NCBI GenBank assembly: GCA_902774145.1
Contig: CACYHC010000008.1
Span: 1 to 64,000, forward strand
Reading direction: 5' to 3'
Length of the DNA stretch: 64,000 bases
DNA from: an uncultured Bacteroidia bacterium
Lineage (GTDB): Bacteria > Bacteroidota > Bacteroidia > Bacteroidales > UBA932
Part shown: positions 17,344 through 27,034 of the stretch, in pieces
Layout: each line of letters starts with the position of its first letter
How positions within the stretch are numbered: the stretch's first letter is position 1
Made by a program: the position numbers and the translations under genes
The notes under the pieces: model-generated
Seen by the model: only the letters and a program-made list of their open reading frames with translations
What the model was told of the DNA's origin: nothing
Database searches by the model: none

Positions 17344-20300
17344 TTAAGGTGCGGACGGGTCCGTGCAATAGTCAATCCAGAAGCCCGGAATCTCAATTTC
17401 CGAACGGTCCGGATTCGTCGTGATGTTGGCATAAGGCGTCTTGAGCGAGACAGACTGTCCACAGAAGTGCAGACGGAGAGGCTGACCGTGATAAGTGGAA
17501 TACGAATAATTCGCCTCTTTCAATGACGCCTCCCAGCTGGCAACTTCGTCTTGAAATTCATCTTCGGTTGTATAAATTGTATGATAGGAGGGGCCCACAT
17601 AAGCCGGACTGTCTTGATTGGAAGTAAAGAAAGCATAGGTGTGCGCCGAAGCTTCCTCAGGATCCCAATAGGTATTTAGATACTTCGCCCACATCCAGGC
17701 GACCACCCGGGCAATCTTTACATCAGAAGGACAGGGCAGGAGGATGTAATCATCCTTGGTCGCCGCATACACCCGCATTCGCCCTTTGCCACTTTCATTG
17801 CGGCAGGCCCCGGAAAGAACGGCATGAGCTGCAGCCGTACTCACCCCGTGGGTCAAATGGAATTCAATATCCAGATCCTCCTCTCCGCTGACAACCCGCG
17901 CTTTCTTATCCTGGCACAGCGTAGCGTATGTTACCGACAAATCATCGATATAGTTGACGTTGTTCATCGGCAGGAAGGGATTGGTGGCCGAAGAGTTTAC
18001 GCTCCGTGGATTGGTATTGAAATTCACATACAGACGCTTTGCATAGCCCAAATTATCCGCCCAGGTATGCGTCATCATCTGTTTTCCGGACCTGGCGCTG
18101 TCCTCTGTCGTCCAATGGGAGGTCGGAACGGACGATGAGCCCACCAAACGCGCAAAAAACCAACCGACAAGCCGCTTGTCCCGGCTAACCGCTGTGCTTA
18201 CACCATCCGTAATGTTAATGGTGTAATAATCCTGAGCATTCGACGGTGCCGTGTAAATGGTGGAAGTATGTGCCGTACCATTAATTTCCGTGTAATAGAA
18301 GCCGTATTCCACCAAATTATTGGAGGCCACCTTGTTGGTGGTAAAACTCCCGGCAATTGTCGCCGTGGTGCGATTGTCATACCATGAAGAGGAGTAGGTA
18401 GTCACCATAGAGAAGGGGTGCTCCAACTCGATATCCAGCGACTTCCAGGTGCTTGCATCCGACGATCCGCTGCGTCGCACGCCAAACTTGACGGTTTGCG
18501 GACCTTCCGCGGCCAGGGTAGCGGCAGAGATGGTCTGGGTTCCGGCCGCAAGGTCTTGCGTAATCCCTGTCCAGGTCGAGCCCCCGTCTGTACTGTAGCC
18601 AATCTCCAGTTTGCAGTTGGCATCCGTCACGGCGATGGTCCCCTTCAGGTCTGCAGAAGTCGCCCCCTGCCACAGGTAGTCGCCGCCGCTGGCACTGGGC
18701 ACGGGGCAGGTGAGCGTGTAACCGTCACCGCTGGCGGGATAGGCCACGCCTTCATTGCCCGAGCCGTCTACAAAGGCGAAGTACGGCCGGTAATTCACCG
18801 AAGCGTAGTCCTCATCCGGCAGACCGGTCAACGGAGAAGAGCTATAACCGCTCCCGTCGTAGATATGCTGGGTATTGTAGGCCAATACGCCGGTAAATAT
18901 TCCTGTTGTGGGGAACGTCTCTCCCTGGCTGTCTCCAATCTTTTTGCTGTCAGTACGCGTCCGGATTTTTCCTGCAGCACCATAAAGATAGCCGCTGGTA
19001 AAGCGTCCGACATTATACAGCGCCGGATCCAAGTGCGCAACGCTCATATAAGCGGTTTTAGTGACGTGCCCCGTCGAGGCACTGAAGTAGTGGGCTTCCG
19101 GCGCCGTCGTCACGGTCACCACCGGGCCGGCCAGAGTCACCTGAGAACCTGTCGACGCCCGGGCAACATATTTATAATCTTTGGTCTCCGAACTTTCACC
19201 GCTGGTTCCGTCATCAAACTTACAAGCCATATGCTGCACTACTATGGGGCGGTATACATAGGTCGTGCCGGGCGTCAGGCCGGTCAGGGTAGCGCTGATG
19301 CTCTGATTGGCTCCACTGGCCAGCGTATATCCGGAAATTTCGTCTTTCGTTGCACCGCATTGGTCCAGTTTGGTGTAATTCCAGTTGCCCGGTTCGTCTG
19401 CAGCCGCATCAGTTTTGTAGATAAAGCCGTAATCGTAAGCCTGCGTCGCTCCCGCCGTTACAGTAAAGGTCGCGCTGAGTTTCACCTGCGTATCGGAAGA
19501 ATACACATAGTTCAAATCCGATGATGTGCCGCTCCAGTCATAGCTTGGACGCTGGATTTTCGTCAGGACACTGGTGCACCAGCCATCGCCGGAATCGCCT
19601 AACGATTCGGTCGGGTTCATCGTACGCGGATCCGTGGTGCAGCCGAACTTGCGTACATAGGCATAGACCTCGTTTTCTTCCGTAAGACCGGGGTCGCCGC
19701 CGGAAAGTTCATCTTCATCACGCATTTTACTCCAGGGGAGCGAATTTTCCCAAACATAGGTCTGCGTAGTTCCGACCACCGTGGGCGTTACCGGAACGGG
19801 AATGACACGGTCGTACGAATGACCTTTCGGAGCATCGGGATCGGCCGTCTCCAGCGCATGCCGGACAACGATGCCCATGTCATACGCACCGTCGGCACCT
19901 GTCAGGGTCAGGGTGTTTTCGTACCGGCGCAGGGTGGTACTGATGACACTGAGGGTCGGTTCGGGCAGGGTCAGGGAGCGGCTTTCCTTGGAGTAATAGA
20001 GCCGGATGCGCTGAATGCGCGGACCGGACCAGTCCGTCCCGAGGTCGTGGGAAATCACATAACGGTACGCCGTGTTGTCTGCGGTGCTGTAGAGATTGTA
20101 ATCGTGGCAGAAGCCGTCTGCATCCCGGGTCAGGGTGTAATCTGCATTTACGCCTGCAACGGTTGTGATGTGCGGACAGGCAGCAGCAGAATACCCCTTC
20201 ATATAAGGGCTTCCTCCTTCTGTCGAGGTCCCGTCGTAATCGACAATGACGCGCAACAGGTGGCGGTTCGGCATCGCCGGGAATTCGATGTAACTGCCTA

Positions 20301-21462
20301 CATGGCCGCTCAGGTACAAGCCATTGGCATTCTCGGCATAGCGGAGTTTTTCCGTTTTTGTACCGGTACCTCCAGCTGCCACGGAGTGGAGACGCAGGGT
20401 ATGGCCGGAGTCCTTCAGTTTTCCCTCAATATCCCAGGCGAGACTTGAACGTAAGCTCTGCAAATTGGCCGAGGGGTCCGCCTTTTCCGTCCACGGACTA
20501 CCGTCGTCCGAGGTCTTCCAGGACGCAAAGGGCCAACGGAGATTGGTGGCGGTGGTGTGGTCGTCCAGACCGGGAACGGCAAAGACGATATCGTAGTATT
20601 CCCAGGAAAGGCCCTCGTCCACCGCCTCCGTGCCGAAGTCGGTGTATTTTCCGCGTTCAAAGGAGAAGTTTGCGCCGGTCTTGCTGCGGGAAGCCGTCTG
20701 GTCGTCCTGGCGGGTGAAGGTCAGGCGCATATTCACCACATTGCCGTATCTGCTTGTAAAATCAGCAATGGGGACATAGTAAGCCCCGACGGGGAAAGTG
20801 GTCTCCCCTGTCGGGGGATTCAGGGTAATGCCGCTCCGACCTGAACTATACTCCGGATGATCGTCTCCCGTCTTGATATCATCAGGATCAAGATGATTGA
20901 CATCGACAATGAAGGTTCCTGCCAGCGGCCGGACCGTACCGGTGAAGGTGGAATTCAGATTCGCCTCAATGAAGATTTGCTTGATGTTCTTATAGGCCAG
21001 CGTAAACTTGATCATCGAGCAAAGCGGCGTCATTGTGAAGGACTTGCCGGTGGCGACGACGCCGGTAATGTAGCTATCGTTGGCAAATCCGTCGGTCACC
21101 GCCGTCTGTACGGCAGGGAATGTCACGTAAAATTTATCCGTCCCCTTCCGCGTAAACGCCGAATAGGGATAGACTACGGGCCAGGAGGCGGCATCCCCCG
21201 CCTCGCCGACGAAGCGGCAGCGGGCGCCGCCGCCCACATCGGTGTTGTCAAACACGTGGACATAGGGGGAGGTGTTGTCGATGACGGCAATCTTGTCCGT
21301 CCCCCGCCATTTGACGGCGGTGCCGTCCAGCCGCCCTTCTTCGCTGCCTTCCCCGGTTATGGGAGAAATGCTCTCCTCTTCCTGCTCCGGGGTTTCCCGG
21401 ACACAGGCCGGAAGCAGGGGCAGGGCGCAGGCTAACAGGTAGACAAAAACCTTTTTTTGCAT
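17344..21462 (-). CDS. giant fimbrillin-like lipoprotein with fibronectin-like repeats
   Basis: A 1,372-residue lipoprotein (lipobox LPAC in MQKKVFVYLLACALPLLPAC). A TTG one codon upstream overlaps the previous stop; the ATG at 21462 is preferred. Residues 35-280 are an Mfa/fimbrillin-like domain that has lost the first strand: GSEEGRLDGTAVKW replaces a version 16 residues longer in the paralogue at 1-848. The rest is repeated beta-sandwich modules with the recurring pattern Y-D-Y-G-F-x-Y / V-E-Y-G-F-Y-Y and L-T-G-L-T-P-G-T-T-Y, resembling fibronectin III or surface adhesin repeats. No catalytic motif is apparent. A likely surface adhesin or glycan-binding protein; the length is unusual for this operon. 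Confidence 0.8.
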   Translation of the reverse strand: MQKKVFVYLLACALPLLPACVRETPEQEEESISPITGEGSEEGRLDGTAVKWRGTDKIAVIDNTSPYVHVFDNTDVGGGARCRFVGEAGDAASWPVVYPYSAFTRKGTDKFYVTFPAVQTAVTDGFANDSYITGVVATGKSFTMTPLCSMIKFTLAYKNIKQIFIEANLNSTFTGTVRPLAGTFIVDVNHLDPDDIKTGDDHPEYSSGRSGITLNPPTGETTFPVGAYYVPIADFTSRYGNVVNMRLTFTRQDDQTASRSKTGANFSFERGKYTDFGTEAVDEGLSWEYYDIVFAVPGLDDHTTATNLRWPFASWKTSDDGSPWTEKADPSANLQSLRSSLAWDIEGKLKDSGHTLRLHSVAAGGTGTKTEKLRYAENANGLYLSGHVGSYIEFPAMPNRHLLRVIVDYDGTSTEGGSPYMKGYSAAACPHITTVAGVNADYTLTRDADGFCHDYNLYSTADNTAYRYVISHDLGTDWSGPRIQRIRLYYSKESRSLTLPEPTLSVISTTLRRYENTLTLTGADGAYDMGIVVRHALETADPDAPKGHSYDRVIPVPVTPTVVGTTQTYVWENSLPWSKMRDEDELSGGDPGLTEENEVYAYVRKFGCTTDPRTMNPTESLGDSGDGWCTSVLTKIQRPSYDWSGTSSDLNYVYSSDTQVKLSATFTVTAGATQAYDYGFIYKTDAAADEPGNWNYTKLDQCGATKDEISGYTLASGANQSISATLTGLTPGTTYVYRPIVVQHMACKFDDGTSGESSETKDYKYVARASTGSQVTLAGPVVTVTTAPEAHYFSASTGHVTKTAYMSVAHLDPALYNVGRFTSGYLYGAAGKIRTRTDSKKIGDSQGETFPTTGIFTGVLAYNTQHIYDGSGYSSSPLTGLPDEDYASVNYRPYFAFVDGSGNEGVAYPASGDGYTLTCPVPSASGGDYLWQGATSADLKGTIAVTDANCKLEIGYSTDGGSTWTGITQDLAAGTQTISAATLAAEGPQTVKFGVRRSGSSDASTWKSLDIELEHPFSMVTTYSSSWYDNRTTATIAGSFTTNKVASNNLVEYGFYYTEINGTAHTSTIYTAPSNAQDYYTINITDGVSTAVSRDKRLVGWFFARLVGSSSVPTSHWTTEDSARSGKQMMTHTWADNLGYAKRLYVNFNTNPRSVNSSATNPFLPMNNVNYIDDLSVTYATLCQDKKARVVSGEEDLDIEFHLTHGVSTAAAHAVLSGACRNESGKGRMRVYAATKDDYILLPCPSDVKIARVVAWMWAKYLNTYWDPEEASAHTYAFFTSNQDSPAYVGPSYHTIYTTEDEFQDEVASWEASLKEANYSYSTYHGQPLRLHFCGQSVSLKTPYANITTNPDRSEIEIPGFWIDYCTDPSAP

Positions 21463-21465
21463 CAA

Positions 21466-22602
21466 TTACTTCTGTTTGTTCTTGGTCAGGGACTGGATGA
21501 ACTGCACCTCGGTGGGGTTCCAGGGGGTGCCGTCAGGATAGAAAATGTCGTGGAACCAGACGGCGGGCTCTTCCTTGAAGGGAATGGGGTTGCCGTCCTT
21601 GTCCTTGGCGTTCCAGGGATAATGGCACTGCTGCTTGCCGTTCACCAGGCCGTAGCTGAAGCAGGCGATCTTGTTGCGCTTGAAGACCGGCAGAATCGTG
21701 TAGAAATCCGACCCGCGGGTACGCGCCATCCACTCGGAGCAGACGATAGGACGATTGAACTGCTTGAGAATCTGGATGTAGCGGGCGCAGTTCTCATAGT
21801 TGCCGTAGCAGTGGAAGGAGACCACGTCGCTGTTCGCCAGCACGAAGGCCTGGATAGGCATATTGCTGCTGCCGATGCCGGGCAGGGCCCAGATGGGCGA
21901 AGTGAGGGGCTGCGAAGGGTTCACCTCGCGCGCCCAACGGTACACCGCCTCCAGGAAGGGCAGGGTCTTGAAGGTCTTGGTGTTCTCCGGCTCGTTGTAG
22001 AGGCACCAGGCGAAGATGCGCGGGTCGTCCTTGTACTTGGTGAGCACGCACTTGAGGTATTCCTCGATGACGGGCCACTTTTCGGGGTTGTTCACCACGT
22101 CGCGGCCCGGGGAGGACATCCACACGGAGTTGTGGACGCCCGGCGCGGACTGCGGCTGGGGCCCGAGGTACGGGTTCTTGATGGTACCGCCGTTGGTGAA
22201 GAAGGTCAGCAGGAGGCGCAGACCGTGCTTGTCGGAGAGGCTCACATATTTCTCCAGGCGCTCCATGAAGCCCTCGCGGTCGTTCTGCCAGACGAGGTCG
22301 CACATAAAGAGACGAATCACATTGAAGCCCAGGCTCTGCGCCAGGCCCAGTTCACGGTCGATGAGGGCCTCGTCGAAGTACTCCGCCGCCCACATTTCCA
22401 CCGGCGTCCCGGTATTCGAAGGCACGAACACGCAGCCCACGGGCCACTCCTGCTCTGCATACCAGGCATTCGCCTTTTCCTCGCTCCAGCGTTCGGCGGG
22501 CACGGGCTTGGCCGGCTCGGCGGCCTTCTTTTTGGCTTCTACATTCACCGCAGCCCCGCAGACCAGGGCCGCCATCATCAGGAAACTTACAATCTTTTTC
22601 AT
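21466..22602 (-). CDS. GH5-like (clan GH-A) secreted glycoside hydrolase
   Basis: A 378-residue protein with a signal peptide (MKKIVSFLMMAALVCGAAVNVEA). It reads as a TIM-barrel retaining glycosidase: LGFNVIRLFM early, CLYNEPE with Asn-Glu at the end of strand 4 (acid/base near 190), FHCYGNYEN, and VCSEWMAR with Glu at the end of strand 7 (nucleophile near 290), followed by ACFSYGLVNGKQQ. This is the clan GH-A pattern; the subfamily is not assignable. It is often labelled cellulase or 1,4-beta-xylanase in relatives. Only 3 bases separate it from the downstream lipoprotein gene. Likely periplasmic or surface cleavage of a beta-linked glycan. Confidence 0.85.
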   Translation of the reverse strand: MKKIVSFLMMAALVCGAAVNVEAKKKAAEPAKPVPAERWSEEKANAWYAEQEWPVGCVFVPSNTGTPVEMWAAEYFDEALIDRELGLAQSLGFNVIRLFMCDLVWQNDREGFMERLEKYVSLSDKHGLRLLLTFFTNGGTIKNPYLGPQPQSAPGVHNSVWMSSPGRDVVNNPEKWPVIEEYLKCVLTKYKDDPRIFAWCLYNEPENTKTFKTLPFLEAVYRWAREVNPSQPLTSPIWALPGIGSSNMPIQAFVLANSDVVSFHCYGNYENCARYIQILKQFNRPIVCSEWMARTRGSDFYTILPVFKRNKIACFSYGLVNGKQQCHYPWNAKDKDGNPIPFKEEPAVWFHDIFYPDGTPWNPTEVQFIQSLTKNKQK

Positions 22603-22623
22603 CGTATTAAAATTTATAATTTA

Positions 22624-25206
22624 TCAGAATGAGAGTTTCATCCAAGAGGTAGTTTTCCGGGAAGAGGAGGTACTGCCGGGCTCGGTGAGCAGGGACTGCA
22701 GGCCGTCCTTGCCGTCCTTCACCGCGAAATTCACCAGCAGGGCCGACCCGCTGACCGGCAGGTTCGAAAGCGGTACGCTAAACTCCACGACCGCCAGTCC
22801 GTCGCCCTTGCTCACAGCGCTCGCCGCCCCCAGCGACGCAGACACCCAGGAGCCGCTGTAGCGGCAGCTGCTGAGTTCGCCGCCCAGGGTGGACTGCAGA
22901 TACACGTCGCCGGTCGCAACGGAAGTCTTGGACGCGTTCGCCAAGTAGATGCGCACATAGTCCGATGCGGCGAGCGCGGCGTTCTCCATTTCCACGAGGA
23001 AGTACATCACCCCGTCGGACACGCTGGCGCGCAGGGTCGCGTGCATATCGCCGGCGGAACCCAGGAACAGGGCCTGGTCCGCGGTGCTCCAGTCGCCATT
23101 GCGGCCGTCCACGGTCTCGCTGCGCGACGAAGCGGTGATGTTGTGGTTCAGGTAGTGCTGGCCAACCTCGATGAAGAAGTCCTTGCCGGCTGCGCCGCCC
23201 TCGCCGGCCGTACCCGCGAGCAGCACGTGGCCGTCCGCGAGGCAGGAACCCCAGAAGCCGTGGCCCATCGGGTAATCGGCGGAAGAAGCGCCGAACATCC
23301 GCACCGGGTCAGCGAAATGGCGGGCGGTCTCGTCGCCGAAAACGCGGTAGAAAATATTGTTGTTGTTGTAGGTAATGACGGTCTCGCCGGAGCGGAACTG
23401 CTCGATGGTGGGCGCTGCGCCCTTGTACGCCTGGTTGGCGCGGTCGGCGGGCATTACGCCGTTGGCGTCCGGACTCCCCCAGGAACCGTCAGTGTCGCTC
23501 CAGGCCATATCGACCCAGTAATTGGACTGGTCGGTGCCGCCGGTGGCATAATTCGCTTCACCCACGCCCACCAGCTGGCGGCTGCCGTTGAGTTCGATGA
23601 CGCCGGGCATCTGGTCCGTATAGATTTTTGTGCCGTCCTTGGTGTCGCGCAACTGCCGGAAGGCCCAGAGGTGGTCGTCCAGCACATTGCCGGGCTGCCA
23701 GGTCATTCCGTTGTTGTCCGAATAGATGTAGGAAACGCCGCTGCTCACGATGGCTTTGTCCCACACGCCCTCCACATAAGGACGGGAGTCGGTGTAATAG
23801 ACCACGACGCGGCCGGACGAGAGCACAATCGGACGGGGCTCCCAGTTGGTGCCCACATTGATGTACTGCCCGCTGCTCCAGCTCCGGCCCTCGTTGGAAC
23901 TATACCTGAAGACCAGGCCGTTGTCCTTGATTTTGTGCCGGAAATCCCCGCTGCGGCGGTACGAGGCCACCACCATCAGGCGGCCGTCGGGCAGGCGCAG
24001 GGGATGCGCCCCGGCGAAAATGCGCTGGAACTTGTCGCCATAAGGGCTGGGCACGTTGTATTCGCGGGCAAAAATCTTCCGGGGACTGTGCCAGTTTTTC
24101 ATATCGCTGCTTTCCACGACATAGCATTCCGTACCGGCCCAGGTATAGGTCCCGGCGTCTTCGTGGTAAATCCCATTGTGGTAGAAGAGCAGCCAGCGGT
24201 GGTCCTTCGTGCGGATGAAACGCGGATAGGAGGTCATAGGAAGTCCCGTAACGCTCTCATCCAGCTGAACATAGGAGTTACCTACATAGGTCAGCATCGA
24301 GCGGTCCGTCTGTCCCGCATGCGAATTGAGTTCCTCGTTGCCGTCATTGAGCCGCCAGTAGGGCGTCACTTCGATATGGGAATCGTCCACGTCGCCGGCA
24401 TCGGCGCCAACCTCGGTGCCGTTGGGCACATAGGTCAGGGCGGTATTGTAAATCACGCCGGCTTCCGCGGTAAAGCTCTTGGCAGAGCGGACGGTCATCA
24501 GGCGGCCCGTCACGTCGGCGATACGCAGTTGCAGGCCGGAGGCGTAGGTCCCGGCGGGCAGGGCCAGGAGCATCGGCGCACCCTGGGGGATGCCCGACGC
24601 GCGCTCGACGGCTACGGAAGGGCTGCCCTCGGTGGCCTGCAGGGACATCGTCGAGGGCTTGAACTGGAAGGTGCCGGAGAGGATTTCCCCGCCGATAGCG
24701 GTCACCCGTACGCTCTTGATGGCGGGCTGGGGCGCGGCGCCGCTCACGGTGAAGCGGATCCAGGCCATCGCGTGCCGGAAGGAGACTTCCGGAACCTCCC
24801 CGCTCTGCTTGCCCAGCATCACGGCGGCCGCGGGATCGAAGGAGTCCGCTACATAGGCCTGCACGGCGGGCAGTTCGACGCTGCCGTATTTGGCCAGCGC
24901 GGGACGGTAAGAGCCTGCCACAAAGCCGCTGGCGGGATAAATCGCATAGTAGGGGGAATTCACGACCGGCAGGGTGAAGGAGGCCGACGAGGGGTTGTCC
25001 GCCTTGATGCTGATGCCGGTGGAGGCCTGGCCGTTCACGACAATCGCGTCCCCGGACTGCCAAATCACCTTGGTACCGCTGAGCGCCGTCCGGGACGCCT
25101 CCATCGAGCAGGAAAGCGTCATCGTCTCCGGATTTTCCGGGACTACCCGGCTACAAGCCGCAAAAAGCGCCGTCAATGCCAGCGCAGACAGGACAAATCT
25201 ATTCAT
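22624..25206 (-). CDS. lipoprotein: Mfa-like domain + sialidase/GH93-like propeller + CBM9-like domain
   Basis: An 860-residue three-part lipoprotein (MNRFVLSALALTALFAAC). Residues 25-260: Mfa/fimbrillin-like domain (ASRTALSGTKVIWQSGDAIV). Residues 275-690: a six-bladed propeller with Asp-box-like turns (SSNEGRSWS, SDNNGMTWQ), YPRFIRTKD near 329, NWEPRP near 452 and YTDQMPGV near 530. Residues 700-860: a CBM9-like sandwich starting VDGRNGDW. The propeller is shared with four neighbouring proteins and resembles GH33/GH93 enzymes; the activity is not proven. The frame extends 75 bases upstream, but the ATG at 25206 starts the signal peptide and overlaps the preceding gene's stop by 8 bases. Confidence 0.85.
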   Translation of the reverse strand: MNRFVLSALALTALFAACSRVVPENPETMTLSCSMEASRTALSGTKVIWQSGDAIVVNGQASTGISIKADNPSSASFTLPVVNSPYYAIYPASGFVAGSYRPALAKYGSVELPAVQAYVADSFDPAAAVMLGKQSGEVPEVSFRHAMAWIRFTVSGAAPQPAIKSVRVTAIGGEILSGTFQFKPSTMSLQATEGSPSVAVERASGIPQGAPMLLALPAGTYASGLQLRIADVTGRLMTVRSAKSFTAEAGVIYNTALTYVPNGTEVGADAGDVDDSHIEVTPYWRLNDGNEELNSHAGQTDRSMLTYVGNSYVQLDESVTGLPMTSYPRFIRTKDHRWLLFYHNGIYHEDAGTYTWAGTECYVVESSDMKNWHSPRKIFAREYNVPSPYGDKFQRIFAGAHPLRLPDGRLMVVASYRRSGDFRHKIKDNGLVFRYSSNEGRSWSSGQYINVGTNWEPRPIVLSSGRVVVYYTDSRPYVEGVWDKAIVSSGVSYIYSDNNGMTWQPGNVLDDHLWAFRQLRDTKDGTKIYTDQMPGVIELNGSRQLVGVGEANYATGGTDQSNYWVDMAWSDTDGSWGSPDANGVMPADRANQAYKGAAPTIEQFRSGETVITYNNNNIFYRVFGDETARHFADPVRMFGASSADYPMGHGFWGSCLADGHVLLAGTAGEGGAAGKDFFIEVGQHYLNHNITASSRSETVDGRNGDWSTADQALFLGSAGDMHATLRASVSDGVMYFLVEMENAALAASDYVRIYLANASKTSVATGDVYLQSTLGGELSSCRYSGSWVSASLGAASAVSKGDGLAVVEFSVPLSNLPVSGSALLVNFAVKDGKDGLQSLLTEPGSTSSSRKTTSWMKLSF

Positions 25207-27034
25207 CAAACTTAATTTTACACCAGTTTTTGGTCTCCGTCGAGGAGACCGGCCGCACAGCCTGTTCGCCGTCCCCGGCACAGTTCACGGCGAAATTCAC
25301 CCGCACTTCCCCGCCCCGGACGGGCAGGGCCGACAGCGGGACGGAAAATTCCGCCAGCCAGCAGTTTTCGCCCTTCGCGACGGCGGCTTCCGCACCCAGT
25401 TCGGCATTGTACCAGCCCGGCGAATAGCGGCAGCTGCGCAGTTCTCCGTCCGGCGATACGCGCAGATACACGTCGCCGACCGCAAGGCTCTCCCCCGCCG
25501 GGTCCGCCAGATAGACGGTCACGCGCTCCCCCGCCTCCGCGGCAAAAGCGTCCAGTTCCGCCAGGAAGCAGAGCTTTCCGCCGCTCACGGCTGCACGCAG
25601 GGTCGCGTGCCGTTCGCTCGCGGAGCCCACGAAAAGGGCGTGGTCCGTCGCAGGCCATTCCTTGTTGTTGCCGTCGACGGTGACGATCCTGGCCGCCGCA
25701 TCGATATCGTGATTGAGGTAGTAGCGGCCGATTTGCAGGAAGTAGCCCAGGCCGGTCTTGCCGCCGGAACCGCCGATGCCCAGCAGGGCGATGTGGGAAT
25801 CGATGTACGCCGAACCCCAGAAGCCCCGGCCCACCGGGCTCGCGCCTTCGAATACGCGCAACTGGTCGCCGAAAAGGGTGGCATCGGCGTTGCCGAGACG
25901 CATATAGAAGGTGTTGTTGTCATTGTAGGTGAGCAGCGTCTCACCGGAGCGGAACTGCTCGATTTGCGGGCCGGCGCCTTTGGTAAATTTCTTTTCCCAG
26001 TCCTGGCGGCCGGCGGGAAGTTCCCCGGAGGGATCCGGGTCCGCGGGGCCCCAGTCGCCGTTCTTGTCGCTGCGGGCCAGGCTCACCCAGTAGTCGGTCG
26101 TGGAGGAGGAGCCGGAGGCCATGTTGGATTCCCCGGTGCCCACGAGCTGTTTTCCGCCCGCCAGTTCAATCACGCCGGGCATCTGGTCCGTGTAGAGTTT
26201 CACCCCGTTTTTCTCGTCCCGGAGCTGCCGGAAGGCGGGAAGGTGGTCGGTAAAGGGATCGTCGGGCTTCCAGGTGGCGCCGTTGTCGTCGGAATAAATA
26301 TAGGAGACGCCGCTGCTCACGAGCGCCGACTCCCAGACGCCCTCGACATAAGGACGGGAATCGGTGTAATAGATGAGCACGCGCCCCGAGGAAAGCACCA
26401 GCGGACGGGGCTCCCAGTTGGTACCCACGCAGATGCGCCGTTCCTGCGTCCAGGTCTTGCCTTCATCCGAAGAAAAGCGGACGGCCAGGCCGTTGTCGCG
26501 GGTGCGGTGGCGCATATCCTTGGAACCGCGGTACGACGCCACGGCCATCAGGCGCCCGTCGGCGAGCCGCACGGGATGTACGCCGGCGTAATAGCGGCTG
26601 ATGACATCGTCGTATTCGCTCTGTGCACTGCGCTGGATAGGGAAAATGCTGCGGGGATTGCTCCAGTTGAGCAGGTCCGTGCTCTCCGCATACCAGCAGT
26701 AGGAGCCCGCCCAGGAGTTTTTGCCCGTGGACGCGTCATAACTGCCGTTGTGATAGAACAGCAGCCAGCGGCCGTCCGTGGTCTTGATGAAGCGCGGATA
26801 GACCGGCATATCCATCTCCGTCGCGCTGCGCGGGGTCTGTACATAACTCCCGCCGATGAAGGTCAGCACGCTGCGCTCCTCGGCTCCCGCGTGGGAGGCG
26901 GGCGCGTGGGCGGAGGCGTTCAACAGGGCATACGGGGTGATGACCGCCGTCGGAGGTCCGACGGGTCCCTGTTCTTCCTTGCACGCCAGCAGCAGGAGGG
27001 CAGGCAGTAGCGCGATGAGAGACCGTTTGTTCAT
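25199..27034 (-). CDS. lipoprotein sialidase/GH93-like propeller with CBM9-like domain
   Basis: A 611-residue lipoprotein (MNKRSLIALLPALLLLAC). It is the closest relative of the C-terminal 600 residues of the following gene, but without the Mfa-like domain. Motifs: YPRFIKTTDGRWLLFYHNG near 79, NWEPRP near 206, YTDSRPYVEGVW, SDDNGATWK, YTDQMPGV near 282, and EQFRSGETLLTYND. The CBM9-like tail begins VDGNNKEW near 455. The conserved Glu of WEP is a candidate catalytic residue by analogy with GH93. It overlaps its upstream neighbour by 4 bases and its downstream neighbour by 8, indicating coupling and probable coordinated stoichiometry. Confidence 0.85.
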   Translation of the reverse strand: MNKRSLIALLPALLLLACKEEQGPVGPPTAVITPYALLNASAHAPASHAGAEERSVLTFIGGSYVQTPRSATEMDMPVYPRFIKTTDGRWLLFYHNGSYDASTGKNSWAGSYCWYAESTDLLNWSNPRSIFPIQRSAQSEYDDVISRYYAGVHPVRLADGRLMAVASYRGSKDMRHRTRDNGLAVRFSSDEGKTWTQERRICVGTNWEPRPLVLSSGRVLIYYTDSRPYVEGVWESALVSSGVSYIYSDDNGATWKPDDPFTDHLPAFRQLRDEKNGVKLYTDQMPGVIELAGGKQLVGTGESNMASGSSSTTDYWVSLARSDKNGDWGPADPDPSGELPAGRQDWEKKFTKGAGPQIEQFRSGETLLTYNDNNTFYMRLGNADATLFGDQLRVFEGASPVGRGFWGSAYIDSHIALLGIGGSGGKTGLGYFLQIGRYYLNHDIDAAARIVTVDGNNKEWPATDHALFVGSASERHATLRAAVSGGKLCFLAELDAFAAEAGERVTVYLADPAGESLAVGDVYLRVSPDGELRSCRYSPGWYNAELGAEAAVAKGENCWLAEFSVPLSALPVRGGEVRVNFAVNCAGDGEQAVRPVSSTETKNWCKIKFDE